Assembly (NCBI GenBank): GCA_030549205.1
Contig: JAUKTV010000012.1
Span: 744,001-808,000 of the forward strand
Reading direction: 5' to 3'
DNA length: 64,000 nt
Origin: Apiosordaria backusii
Taxonomy: Eukaryota > Ascomycota > Sordariomycetes > Sordariales > Lasiosphaeriaceae
Shown one piece after another: positions 35,378-45,542 of this stretch; the first letter of the stretch is position 1, and each line of letters starts with the position of its first letter. The translations under genes were made by a program, and so were the position numbers. The notes beneath the pieces are model-generated. The model saw only the letters and a list, made by a program, of their open reading frames with translations, had not been told where the DNA came from and did not search any database.

Positions 35378-38300
35378 ATGCGCACCATCTACTGCCTCTT
35401 GCTGGCGCTTGCCAGCTTGGCAGGCCTTGTGATGGCCGAGGGGAACGTCCTGTTCCCGTATATGTATGGGCTGAACTACACCGAATACGATGAGGCAAAG
35501 AAGCTTGGTTTGACACGTACGTGGGGAACTACTCCGGTTGGAGAGAGCATACTGACAGGTCCAAAGCCTATGCTTGCAAGTCAGAAGATGAATGGAACAA
35601 GATGACCACGGCCGACTTTGCCAAGTACAAGTCTATTATTATCCCAGATTGTCTCTGCAACACCAGCTTGAACACGATCAAGTTCCTGGACAATACCAAG
35701 AAGGTCTGGTCGCCTGCTGTAACAGGTAACATGGTCCTCATCGGGACGGACCCATCTTACCATTCCAAGTGGTACAAGCTCGCCGGTGCGTCGGCCATGA
35801 TCAGGGACTCCATCAGCCTCGCTTCCACTGGCAAGAATGGCACAGGCATGTACTTTTCGCTGTCATGCTACTACCGCAAGGCAACTCCGACCAAGATCGA
35901 GGCTCTCTCGGAGATAGGGGACTTCAAAGTCCGGGGCAACCTCACCTGTCTGAACAAGGCGCATATTGTCGCCACGGACGAGTCGATGACTTCTCTCACT
36001 GATGCCATGGCCAGCAACTGGAACTGCAGTGTGCACGAGGTCTTTGCAGAGTACCCTACGACTGGAAATGGTGCTTTTGAGCCACTTGCGATCGCTCTCA
36101 ACACAACCGGCCTGGGAGAACGAACATTCGCAGATGGCACACATGGCACTCCGTACATTATCGCTCGCGGAGCAACACCACTTGGATGTGGCAATAATGT
36201 TACTGACACAGAGTACAACGAGGAGTGCGACTATGGCAAGGCCAATGGGCTACCTGATAGTGCCTGCTCGTCCTCTTGCAAGTGCCTGTTTGGGGTGATA
36301 TCGCCTGGTCTGTGTCGCCAAAACATCACATCCAGCTCATCAACTTCGATTCAAAGCAGCACCACTTTCTACAACACGAGGTATGTCATGCTATATTCTT
36401 TTTTCGAATAACAAGCTAACAGTAAGGTAAACAAGTAGTTCCATTCCTTTGAGCACAGGGACACCTACAAACACCAGTTTATCCACCAGCATGCTCTATA
36501 CCAACACATCAAGCTCCCATACCAAGACGAGACGACCACCCGTGACAATCACAATCTGGCCTTCGAGACCCCCATGGATCCCCACATCAAGCTTAGAACC
36601 AACCTCGAGTATCGCTTCACCAAGCGGCAACGCAACCTCCCCCGGGAGCGATCCCGATACGCCAGCCGAAACCGTCACATATTCATGGCCTCCCTCACCA
36701 ACATCAGATATCGCCACAGACACTGACCCAGAAACGGTAGTCGTAACTGCTTCCGGTGGTCCCGGAACTGTACCATCCTCAGAAGTCGCCACCAACCCAG
36801 CCTCAAGTCCTGCATCTGCATCTGCATCAGGATCAGACACAGACAGCGACCCAGGAACGGTCATCGTCACCGCTTCTGACAACCTTGGTTCTGGCTCGCC
36901 ATCATCAGCATCACCTACCTCATCCAGCTCACCCAGCGAATCAGACTCCAATGGCGGACCACCAGAGACAGTCATCGTCACCGCCTCTGCTGATCCTGAC
37001 CAAACTTCAAGTACCAAGTTTGCTCCTGGAACGGTAACAGTCTGGCCGTCAGGGGCGCCGACAGATTCGGCCAAGACGGGCTCAGTGGGAAGTACTGATC
37101 AGCCGGGGACTTCATCTGGGCAAGAGACGGGCGATCCAGTGGTCACGGTCACAGCTGGGGGTCCGGATAATGGGGGGCAAAATCCCACATCGTCGGCTTC
37201 TTCAGGTGCTGAAACAGGATCGGGTAGTCCCGCGGTGACGGTAACGGCAGGTGTCCCAGCGGAACCACCTACTGATGGGCAGAATCCCTCGCTATCAGAC
37301 ACCAGTTCATATCCACCGGGCACTGATGTCCCTACTTGGTCGTCGACGGGGAGTTCACCGCAGGTTACGCTTACTGTGAGGCCTTCTAGTCAGTCGGGGT
37401 CGATGTCTGGCGCTCCGAGCACCTCAGGGACAGGCTCATCGGGGGATACCGCCTCGGCGGGCTCATCTTCACCAATGACCGCATCTGGGACAGCATCAAG
37501 CTCACCCCAATCAACGGTAACGGTCTACCCCCCTGGCCAGACTACAGACAGGGGAGGTGCAGGCAACGGGTCAGGTGTCAGCTCAGCACCCACAGACTCA
37601 CCCTCGCTAGCATCTACATCTGGGGCAACATCAGGTTCACCGCAGTCGACGGTGACTATCTACCCCTCGGATCAGACTTCAGACGGCGGAAACGGACCGG
37701 GCGTCAGTTCAACGAGATCTACCAAGACTCTGACAGTGGGCGGAGGCTCCGCCACTGCTCCTGGATTCCCAGATTCTTCGAGCTCGACAGGTCGGGGGTT
37801 GGGGAGTACGAGCTGGGTTAGTGGTCAGCCTAGTATCTCGACAATACCGTCTTCCAACACTGCATCGGGAGGGAGTGGGACCGGGACCGCAAGCGGGACA
37901 TCTGGAGGTGCTTCAGAGACTAATACTGCTGATCCTCTGGGTGGGAGCTCGACGGCTGTTACTGTGACTGCAAGGGGGTCGGTTGCTGGGTCATCAAGCG
38001 GGTTGCCTGGTGCTTCTGGTTCTGGTTCTCCTGGTATATCTGACTCTTTCAGCGCAACGGGATCTTCCTTTCCATCAGATTCGACCGGCTCATCAAGCTC
38101 TCCCGGTTCATCTAGTTCTCCCGGCCCGTCAGGCTCTCCCGGCACCTCAAAGTCCTCAAGTCTAACAGGCTCAATCACAACCTCAACCTTGTCACCCACG
38201 TCCAGCACTCAATCCGGCAGCCCAATTTCTTTCACCAGTGGAACTGCTTCAACCTTGTCATCTAACTCAGGCTCAGGAACACCCCTCAGTTCAGGCGCCT

Positions 38301-39378
38301 CCTACTCCTTTGGAAGCAGCTCCGCAATCTCCTCCAACCAAGCAGGCTCGGGAGCAACCGCAACTACCAACTCACCCAACCCCTCCGGCTCCGGCTCCGG
38401 TTCAACCCTCCCACCCGCCTCAACTTCACCACCCACCGACGACTGTGACCCATCCCCCACAACCCCGACCTCCCTCCTCCCCTCCTCCACCCCAGAATGC
38501 GACACCTGGGTAGGAATAGAAATAATCCACATCATCGAGCTCGTAGAAATCTGCCCCGAGGGTTCAACCGGTATGTCCACCCCTTTACTGCCCCCTTTTC
38601 CTTGACCCTTTTCCTTGACACTCCACCCCTTCCCCCCCTTTCTATCCCTTCCTACTAAAACCCCCTATACAGTCACCGAAACCTCCACAACCCACCTCTC
38701 CACCCTCACCCGCCCCATCTGCGCAACCCCCACTCCCTCCCACCCCTGCTACCCCTGCATCTTCGGCACTCCCACCGCAACAGACGACGGCGGGTTCACA
38801 GTCACCGTGGTAAGACAGACCTCCATCCATTTCAAGTTGAATAGAGGGGGTTGTACTAACAAAGTTAGACATCCTGCCCTTCAGCCGCCGCCAGCGGACC
38901 AACCGTCACAGTCACAGTCCAGATGTGCAGCACCTGCACGACGACGACATATATCGGAACTGTACCAGGACACACTCCTGGCGGCGAATGCCACGGTTGC
39001 TATGGTCCAAGTCAGGGTTTGTCATCCCAGGTCACAAGTACTGCTGCTACTGGGGTGATGGCAACAACGGTTACAGAGACGGCTGTCGAGACGGCAACAG
39101 CAACGGAGGTGGTGACGTTGTCGGTTGTGTCAACGGGACCGGCTGCTACGAGTTTGAGTCCTGGTGAAGGGTATGGTCCCCCGCCGGCCGGGGGGTTGCC
39201 GCCTGTTCCTGTCGATGGGGGGGCGCCGGGGGTGACGTTGACAGTGGGGAGTGGTATGGCGTATAAACCTACCGCGGATAATGAGGTTGTTACTGCTGGT
39301 GCGGGGAGGAGGGGAGGCAGTGTGGCTGTTGGTGGAATGGCATTGATGGGGGCGTTGGGGGTGATGTTTTATTTCTAG
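35378..39378 (+). CDS. Large Ser/Thr-rich secreted protein, probably GPI-anchored cell-wall protein
   Basis: Five exons (35378-35516, 35567-36380, 36439-38570, 38673-38809, 38869-39378) close to 1,243 residues. A signal peptide (MRTIYCLLLALASLAGLVMA) precedes a globular N-terminal domain of about 300 residues with many Cys and N-glycosylation sites (TTADFAKYKSIIIPDCLC; NEECDYGKANGLPDSACSSSCKCL). A mucin-like stalk of about 700 residues follows, with recurrent TVTVTAGG, TVTVYPPGQT and VIVTASD motifs and long S/G/P runs. Then comes a small Cys-rich module (CPSAAASG, VQMCSTCTTTT). The C-terminus AVGGMALMGALGVMFYF is a hydrophobic GPI-attachment-type signal. It looks like a wall mannoprotein or adhesin. 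Intron 1 (50 bp) is inferred from the need to change frame; the acceptor choice is uncertain. Confidence 0.85.
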
Positions 39379-39870
39379 TTGTTCTTGACCTACCTATGTA
39401 CTCAGGGTGGGTTTGTTGTCTGCCCGGGGACGGGGGATGGGTGTAGGGAGGTGGGTTTGATGTTTGTAGTGGGTAGTTGAACTGTAATAATTCATGTTCG
39501 GTTTTGCGTTGAACCGCAGCTAGTTGATTACCTTGAGTATAGACGACTCAAGAGCAACTAGTGTTCTCACCACAGATTAAAAGGTGTGCCACTCCCAACG
39601 TAGGTAATCAGTACCTAGGTAACCTTTCGTTTCAAAATCCTCATCGCAGGCAACACGCGAGTAAATGACAATAAAAGCGATACCCATTCATGTACGTAAG
39701 CAATCTGTGTGGGTAGCCAAGGTAAGGTAGGTAGGTACAAAGCCAAAACCATCAAGGAATGTGCCTCCCCTTCAACCTTCAAGTAGGTACTCTGTGTACG
39801 TATGATAGATAGACCCGAGCATGTCCGTTTTTGCCTGCTCAACAGTCCTCGCATCTCTCGATGAGACAAC
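39379..39870. other. convergent intergenic region
   Basis: 3' regions of the wall protein (+) and THI4 (-). It contains several CCTAGGTA/GGTAGGTAGGTAC motifs (about 39598-39740). No gene is visible. Confidence 0.5.
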
Positions 39871-40933
39871 TTAAAGCTCGGCATCATTCTGAGCCTTGCG
39901 CAAGTCAAACACCCTGAGAGTCTCCTCAGCAGCCTTAAGACCACTAAGAACCATAGCACCAAAGGTAGGGCCTGTCATCTCGTTAGAATACCGTATCTTC
40001 CACCTCAAACGGCAAAGGGGGGAAGGTAGAGCTCTTACCCATTCTGTTAGCTCCATCAACCTCGCTCAACTCCATACCACCCACAACAAGCCCCGGAACA
40101 ATCTCCCTGGTCCTCTTCACAATCGCGTCCTCCGCCTTCCCCATGTCAAGCCCTCTCATCCCGCCCAACTCCTCAATCTGCTTCATGCTAACCAGTCTCT
40201 TGACCGAGAAGGCACCAAACGGCCCGTCGTGGCCTGTCATGGACACAACAACGTTGGTGTTGATGGTATTAGGATCCATGCACGACTGATCGTCATGATG
40301 CATGCTCACCAAGGTCCAGTTGGTAACCACACCCGCGATCCTCACCTCGCCCGTCTCGCTATCCTGCCTCGTGATCAGATCTTCCACCGTCGTCGCGTTG
40401 AACAGCTTGATATTCGGCATCTGCAGCACCTTGGACATGATCGTGCTCGTGAACAGAGCAGCGTGCTTGACAACGACGTAATCGCCCTCATCCTCGAACG
40501 GAACACCGGCTTGCTCCAGGAACAAATGCGCGGGCTTGCGCATGACCATAGCCGAAAAAAGCTGGCCGCCGAGCCAGGCACCGCCTCCGGGAGCGACGCC
40601 GGCTTCGAGGATGGAGATCTTGAGGTCCGGGCGGAGGGTGCCCAAGACGTAGGCGCAAGAGAGGCCGGCGGACCCGGCGCCGACGATGGTGATGTCGGAT
40701 TCGGTGTAGGTGTCGAGGTCGGAGAAGTAGCGGCGGGTCATGGCGCGGGAGACGGTGGACTCGCGGATGGGGGCGAATGTGAAGTTGTCCCAGTTGTTGA
40801 AGAGGGCAGCGAGGTCATCCTTGAGGGCGTTGGTCGGGGCGGGGGCGGCGGCGTTGTCGAGGGAGACGGTCTTCAAGGGATGGGTGGCGAGCACCGCGGG
40901 CTTTTGGGGAGGGGTGACGGCTGAGGGTGCCAT
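39871..40933 (-). CDS. THI4: Thiamine thiazole synthase
   Basis: Makes the thiazole moiety of thiamine from NAD, glycine and a sulfur taken from its own cysteine, so each protein turns over once. Exons: 40039-40933 and 39871-39971, intron 39972-40038 (GTAAGA..ACAG); 331 residues. Seen: an FAD/NAD-binding DITIVGAGSAGLSCAYVL (GAGSAG at residues 85-90), EAGVAPGGGAWLGGQLFSAM, and DDQSCMDPNTI with the sulfur-donor Cys at residue 218. GHDGPFGAFSVKR and the C-terminal GANRMGPTFGAMVLSGLKAAE follow. The N-terminal extension (about 60 residues, Ala/Pro-rich) may be a mitochondrial or disordered leader. Expression is very likely controlled by the TPP riboswitch in the 5' leader (41008-41080). Confidence 0.97.
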
Positions 40934-40952
40934 TTTGATGATGATTTATCTT

Positions 40953-41151
40953 CTAAGAGTGTTAGGGGGTGGTTCATGGAAGGTTAACAAGGGGAAGGAG
41001 TGAGAAGCATGATCCTTTCGCTGGTATTATCCAGATCAAGTTCGAGGCCGTGTAATCTCAGCCACCTTTCCCGCTCATGACCAGTCCAACAAAATGGTGC
41101 TGAGGAGATGAAGAGAGAAAGGGGCACCGGCTCATGCATTCAGATAGTTAC
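40953..41151 (-). other. Predicted 5'-UTR intron of THI4 holding the TPP aptamer
   Basis: On the minus strand a branch-like CTAAC (at 40961-40965) and acceptor CTCTTAG (ending 40953) lie 20 bp before the THI4 ATG. A candidate donor CAG|GTAACT starts at 41151. The riboswitch would then be inside the intron, as in the 5'-UTR introns of other fungal thiamine genes. The donor is a guess; other GT sites exist upstream. Confidence 0.45.
41008..41080 (-). promoter_or_regulatory. TPP riboswitch (THI-box)
   Basis: Read on the minus strand, the sequence holds both invariant halves of the TPP aptamer: GGCTGAGATTACACGGCC (the CUGAGA pyrimidine-binding side, with a short P3) and TTGATCTGGATAATACCAGC followed by GAAAGGATCATG (pyrophosphate side and P1 strand). 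P1 can form between CATGA at the 5' end and TCATG at the 3' end. It lies about 75 bp upstream of the THI4 start. In ascomycetes such aptamers control splicing of a 5'-UTR intron according to thiamine level. Confidence 0.92.
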
Positions 41152-42731
41152 CTGATGACATAATGTTTGACAGTCTTGATCATGATATGTTTGGTTTCAT
41201 CCACCACCAGCGCAAAGTAACCCATTGCTTCTTCTCCTTTGAGAAGGCATGATGTACCGGTTGTGTTTGACCTGGTCATGTATTAGTATGCTCACATTAC
41301 CTGGACAGGAGAAAAAAGGGCAGTGATATTTACGAGAAGTGTCTTGTTGTCAGATGATGTCTGATGTGTCTGTAGACAGTAGCGTTACAGAAGAGGAGAA
41401 AAAAAGCCCAAATAGAACGGACAGAGACGAGCTCTTTATATCCCTCTCACGCTCACCTCAAACCCCCACTTCATACCCCCCGATCCAAGTCCGCTCTCCT
41501 CATCCAGAAGCAGAGAAAAAAAGAAGGTTACCTAGCCTCTCCACCCTCATCCCAACCCCCACGAGATGGCCCGAACCCCTCTTTTCCACCACCACCACCA
41601 CCACACCATCTCAACTCACAAAAGAGGGGCTCAAAGTTTCGAATTGAGCATCTCCATGCATCAACTCCCATCAACGAGCCAGTGGGAGTCCAAAACCAGT
41701 GGCGGAGGTGGAGTGTTTGATGACTGGATGACACTTCCCGTCTGCTCATGACGACCCAATGACGAGGGCCAATTCATCGTATCACCACACTCTACTCTCC
41801 CCCCTCAAACTACCCCTCCCTTCCAAGATAGATCTCCAACATATGGTAGCGATACCGCAGCGTCTAGAACTCATCAATTGATAAGAGAAATATGGAAATC
41901 ATCGGATACCCACGGCCATTGACATAAGTAGACGCTCGGCTTTAGAATTGATCAAATCAAAACCACTCAATGTGTCGAGCAAAAGAAAATGCAAGTCAAT
42001 GACATACAATACAACTATTCCCCACTCCGTGACTCTTCTTGTCGAGGCTCGCCTGGGCAAAGTGTTCGGGTGTGACCCCCCGACTGTTTCCGCTGCGGGA
42101 TCGGAGAGGGCTCAGAGCCGATGCTGCGGGGGTTGTCTTGACATTCAGACGCATTTTTGCCCAAGATAAAGGTGTCGAACTGACAGAAACCGGCCATATT
42201 TGTAATGCAGCAATGATCATGGCTAGAACTCGACTGTTGCCCCTCAAGGGTCTCTCAATGGTAATTATATACAGCTCATGTGATAAAACAACAACAAGAT
42301 AAGAAAAAACTAGACAGGTTTGCCAATTGCTTGCTTTTCCCCCCTCTCTCTATCCAGAGGATCCATCTCTTCAAAATGATAACCAGAGTTTCTTTTTGCC
42401 AGTGCGGCCGACTCCCCAACAACAGCAAAAAAAAATCCAAACAAACGCCCCCGATGTGTGGTATCCATGTGCTGACGACAAAAATGAAATCCAACGTGCG
42501 AGTAGGTATCTGTAGAGGTATAAAAAAACAACACACACTTTCCTCCCCCACCAAACCCTGTCTCCTGGACAGACCATATATAATACTTTCGTACACCTTC
42601 CCCTCTACCCCACCAAGCCTCCTTTTCGTCAGATAATAGATAAAATAACCCCCCCTTCATCCAACACCATGCTTTCCCCGCCATATTAAACAAAAATAAA
42701 AATAAAAGAAAAAGACAACAAGTGACTGTGA
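41152..42731. other. intergenic region, 1.6 kb
   Basis: Upstream of the THI4 leader and downstream of the Ras-like gene. The part before 42,720 reads as an A/T-rich 3' UTR on the minus strand. Open frames on both strands around 41339-41750 and 42276-42756 overlap and show no motif. Confidence 0.45.
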
Positions 42732-43679
42732 TCACCAACACCTCAACCTCTTCCAAAACCCCTCCTTCCCAATCCTCCCCTCCCCAATATTCACCCCCCT
42801 CCTCCCCAGTTCCTTCTCCTCCTCATCCCCCACCGGCCGATCCGGCAACGGCGTCAACGGCTTCGTCATCCCCCTTTTGTTTCCTCCCTCCCCACCCCCA
42901 CCCCCACCACCACCACCACCCAACAACTCCTCCGCCTCCATCTCCGCCAACCTCCTCCCCTCCACCACCCTCCTCACAATCAACGCAAACGTCTCCTCAA
43001 TATTCACTTCCAGTCTTGCACTCGTCTCCATAAACCCGCACTGCCTCCTCCTCGCCCACTCCAAGCCAACCTGCGCAGGCACAGTCCGACTTTCTTTGAG
43101 ATCGCACTTGTTCCCCGCGACAATTTTCACCGGCGGTATCATCTTTCCCGTCTCACCCATCCCGTTAAAATCCCCTATTGTCGGTGACTTAACAGCTAAC
43201 CCTGCCTTGCGGGCGCGGGCGGCGTTGTCGATGCGGGTTTCGGCTTCCATGTCGATTAGGTCGTTGAAGTACTCTAGCGCGTGGAGGGAGTCGAGAGAGG
43301 TGATGTCGTATACGAGCAAGAAGGCGTCAGAAGATAAATTGGATGAGGCCCACATGCCGCGGTATTCTTCCTGGCCGGCGGTGTCGGTGAGGGAGAGGTG
43401 GTAGGTGATCCCGTCTATGCGGCGGGTGATGGAGTACGAGTCTTCAATGGTGGGGTCGTAGTCGTCTGTCCAGGAGCCGGGCTGGCCGGAGCGGACGAGG
43501 CGGAGGGTGATGGAGGATTTGCCGCAGCCGCCGTCGCCGCAGATTGTTATCGAGATGGGAATAGGGGGGTCATTTTGGCCGGGTTGTTGTTGTTGAGTTG
43601 GGGAGGATAGTGGGTTGTTGTTGGCGTGTGGGGAGGAGAGGGAGGTGGTGGGGGTGTGGTTTATGTGGGGGGAGCGCAT
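42732..43679 (-). CDS. Ras-like small GTPase with insertion and no CaaX box
   Basis: Single exon of 315 residues. A Gln/Pro/Asn-rich N-terminal extension of about 40 residues precedes the G domain: GDGGCGKS (P-loop, 48-55), DPTIEDSY (switch I/effector), DTAGQEEY (99-106, with the catalytic Gln), NKCD (190-193) and ETSA (G5). The distance from DTAGQ to NKCD is about 32 residues longer than in Ras because of an insertion around residues 144-180 (AARARKAGLAVKSPTIGDFN). A long Gly/basic C-terminus ends KRLRCW, with a single Cys and no CaaX motif for prenylation. A signalling GTPase of the Ras branch is clear; the pathway is not. The first ATG is used; an internal start is possible. Confidence 0.9.
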   Translation of the reverse strand: MRSPHINHTPTTSLSSPHANNNPLSSPTQQQQPGQNDPPIPISITICGDGGCGKSSITLRLVRSGQPGSWTDDYDPTIEDSYSITRRIDGITYHLSLTDTAGQEEYRGMWASSNLSSDAFLLVYDITSLDSLHALEYFNDLIDMEAETRIDNAARARKAGLAVKSPTIGDFNGMGETGKMIPPVKIVAGNKCDLKESRTVPAQVGLEWARRRQCGFMETSARLEVNIEETFALIVRRVVEGRRLAEMEAEELLGGGGGGGGGGEGGNKRGMTKPLTPLPDRPVGDEEEKELGRRGVNIGEGRIGKEGFWKRLRCW

Positions 43680-45542
43680 CCTTCGTTCTTCGGTGGGTAA
43701 TTAAGCAGGTAAGCTTGGTTGTGGGAATACCGTTGTGGTTGTGGCTGTTGTGGTGTTGTGGTGTTGTGTTGATGACGGTGGTGGTTGTGTGGTGGCTGTA
43801 TATGATAGGGGTGACCTTGGATAGGGGTCGCTAGCGGTTTCTTGTGGAAGCTGGAAATGCGCACAAGAGTTCGCGATACCGTCGGGTGGGAGAGTCGAGA
43901 TATTAAAGTGAATGACAAGCGGAATGCCCGAGCATGGGCAATTTAACAAAAGCCGTCGACTCCCTGTCGTCAATGTCGGGCCGCGTGGAGAAAGGAAAGT
44001 GAAAGTGGAAAGGGTCGTGTTCAACTGCCGCGTAGACAGCCTAGTGGGGTTACCAACCTTATGTTCGGCCGGACGCGACGTCACGCGCGCAGAGCGGGCA
44101 AACACCGTTGCAACAAGGGAGCTGGAGATTCCTGTCTACTGTGCAGTAATTTTCACGGGAACAGGACCGAGACATGTATCAGCCGTGTCGGGTTCGAGGG
44201 AGAGAGGGAGAGAGGGAGAGAGGGAGAAGCAATGAAAGAGAACGGGAGGGACAAGAGAACGAGGGTGGTGATGATATCCTTTTTTTCTTTTCTTTTTCCA
44301 ATACACTACCCAAGATCAAATTGGCCCGTGCTTGATAATACGTGCAGGATTTTTTCGGGGTCCCCTGGGAGAGGTGCTCGTGCGCAATGTGACAGTGTGC
44401 CGGCCTTGCAGAAAAGGATTCGCTCATGGTATGTGCTCTCTCTGATAGTGTAGACTCGCTGATACTATCGTGACTATCAGTGACACTGTCGTGATGGGCC
44501 GAGACGCAAGTGGATGGCTCCATGCTGAAGATCAGGCACACAGCCAATCATAAGCGGCCGCTGTCACCGTTCCTGAATCCACTTCATCCCACTCTCGACT
44601 TTTTGACGGTGGCGTCGATCTCCAAATGAGGGGTTTCAGCCTTGAAAACCTCGATAGCAGATTCCCCATTGAGACCAGTCGCCGACAGATGTGCCATTAT
44701 CGGAAACTCCAGAAAGAAGTAAAGAGCTCGTCGGGCAGCGATCAACGTCCCTCTCCTCCGGCCTGTCCGCTTCGTTTCTTCCCACGTGCTTGGGCCGAAG
44801 ATTCCGCCGGTCTGGTCCTGACAAGCTGTCGCTGTCACTTGTTCGTATGTACGCTAGCGATCGACAGTTCCCTTTGTTTCAAGCAAATGGTTCACGAGAC
44901 AGAAAAGGGAAACATGCAGCCTCGAACCGTGGAAACATCACCACCCAACAGTCCTTCAACGCATGCGCGCGCCGATGCTTCGGGGCTTAATTGAGTTTCC
45001 TGGCCTATAACAGTCACCGTTTCTCCCCCTTTTCCGGACAAGCTCACCAGAAGAGCAATCATCTCCTCCTGCGAACCCATCTTGGCCTGTCAGCTTAGCT
45101 AACATAAACCCCCGGCGCCTTTTTGCCCAGCGATGAGGTCATCTTGCGACAGTTCGGCTATCGAGCCGATTCGGACCCCACTCCTTTCCACTGTTGATGA
45201 TTCTTTTGTCTTTGCCATGAAAATAGGGCTGCAAGAGACTCCAGGAACCCCCCCGTTTTGCCGTGAGCCTCCGAAACCCGGATCCTCGGTTACCTTACGT
45301 ATCTACACCGCCGTGCCGGGTACGCTCCTTCTACACTCCAGCATGACCAAAGTCAAATGCGGGATGAGAACGTGGGCTGTGGGTGGGTGGACCTCGGCGG
45401 ATGCAGGGTGTTGCAGGCTCTTCCCTGATGACTACAAAAAATCCTGCTCTCTTTTTTACGGATGACTGTCTTGGGTCTGACATTCATTCATTTCTTTGAA
45501 CCCCAACCCTGTATTTTGATATATAAGAACAACAATCTCAAG
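43680..45542. other. gene-poor region, 1.9 kb
   Basis: Promoter of the Ras-like gene and of the decarboxylase. A (GAGAGG)n repeat (GGGAGAGAGGGAGAGAGGGAGA, about 44201-44228) and inverted GTGACTATCAGTGACACTGTC-type sequence near 44466 are present. The longest frame (44626-44994, +) has no known motif and is opposed by another frame. Confidence 0.45.

Noticed and set aside
36496..37074. Minus-strand frame of 192 codons opposite the wall protein
   Set aside because: Shadow of the Ser/Thr repeats; no start context or conserved domain.
44626..44994. Plus-strand frame of 122 codons
   Set aside because: Overlapped by frames on both strands with no conserved features.
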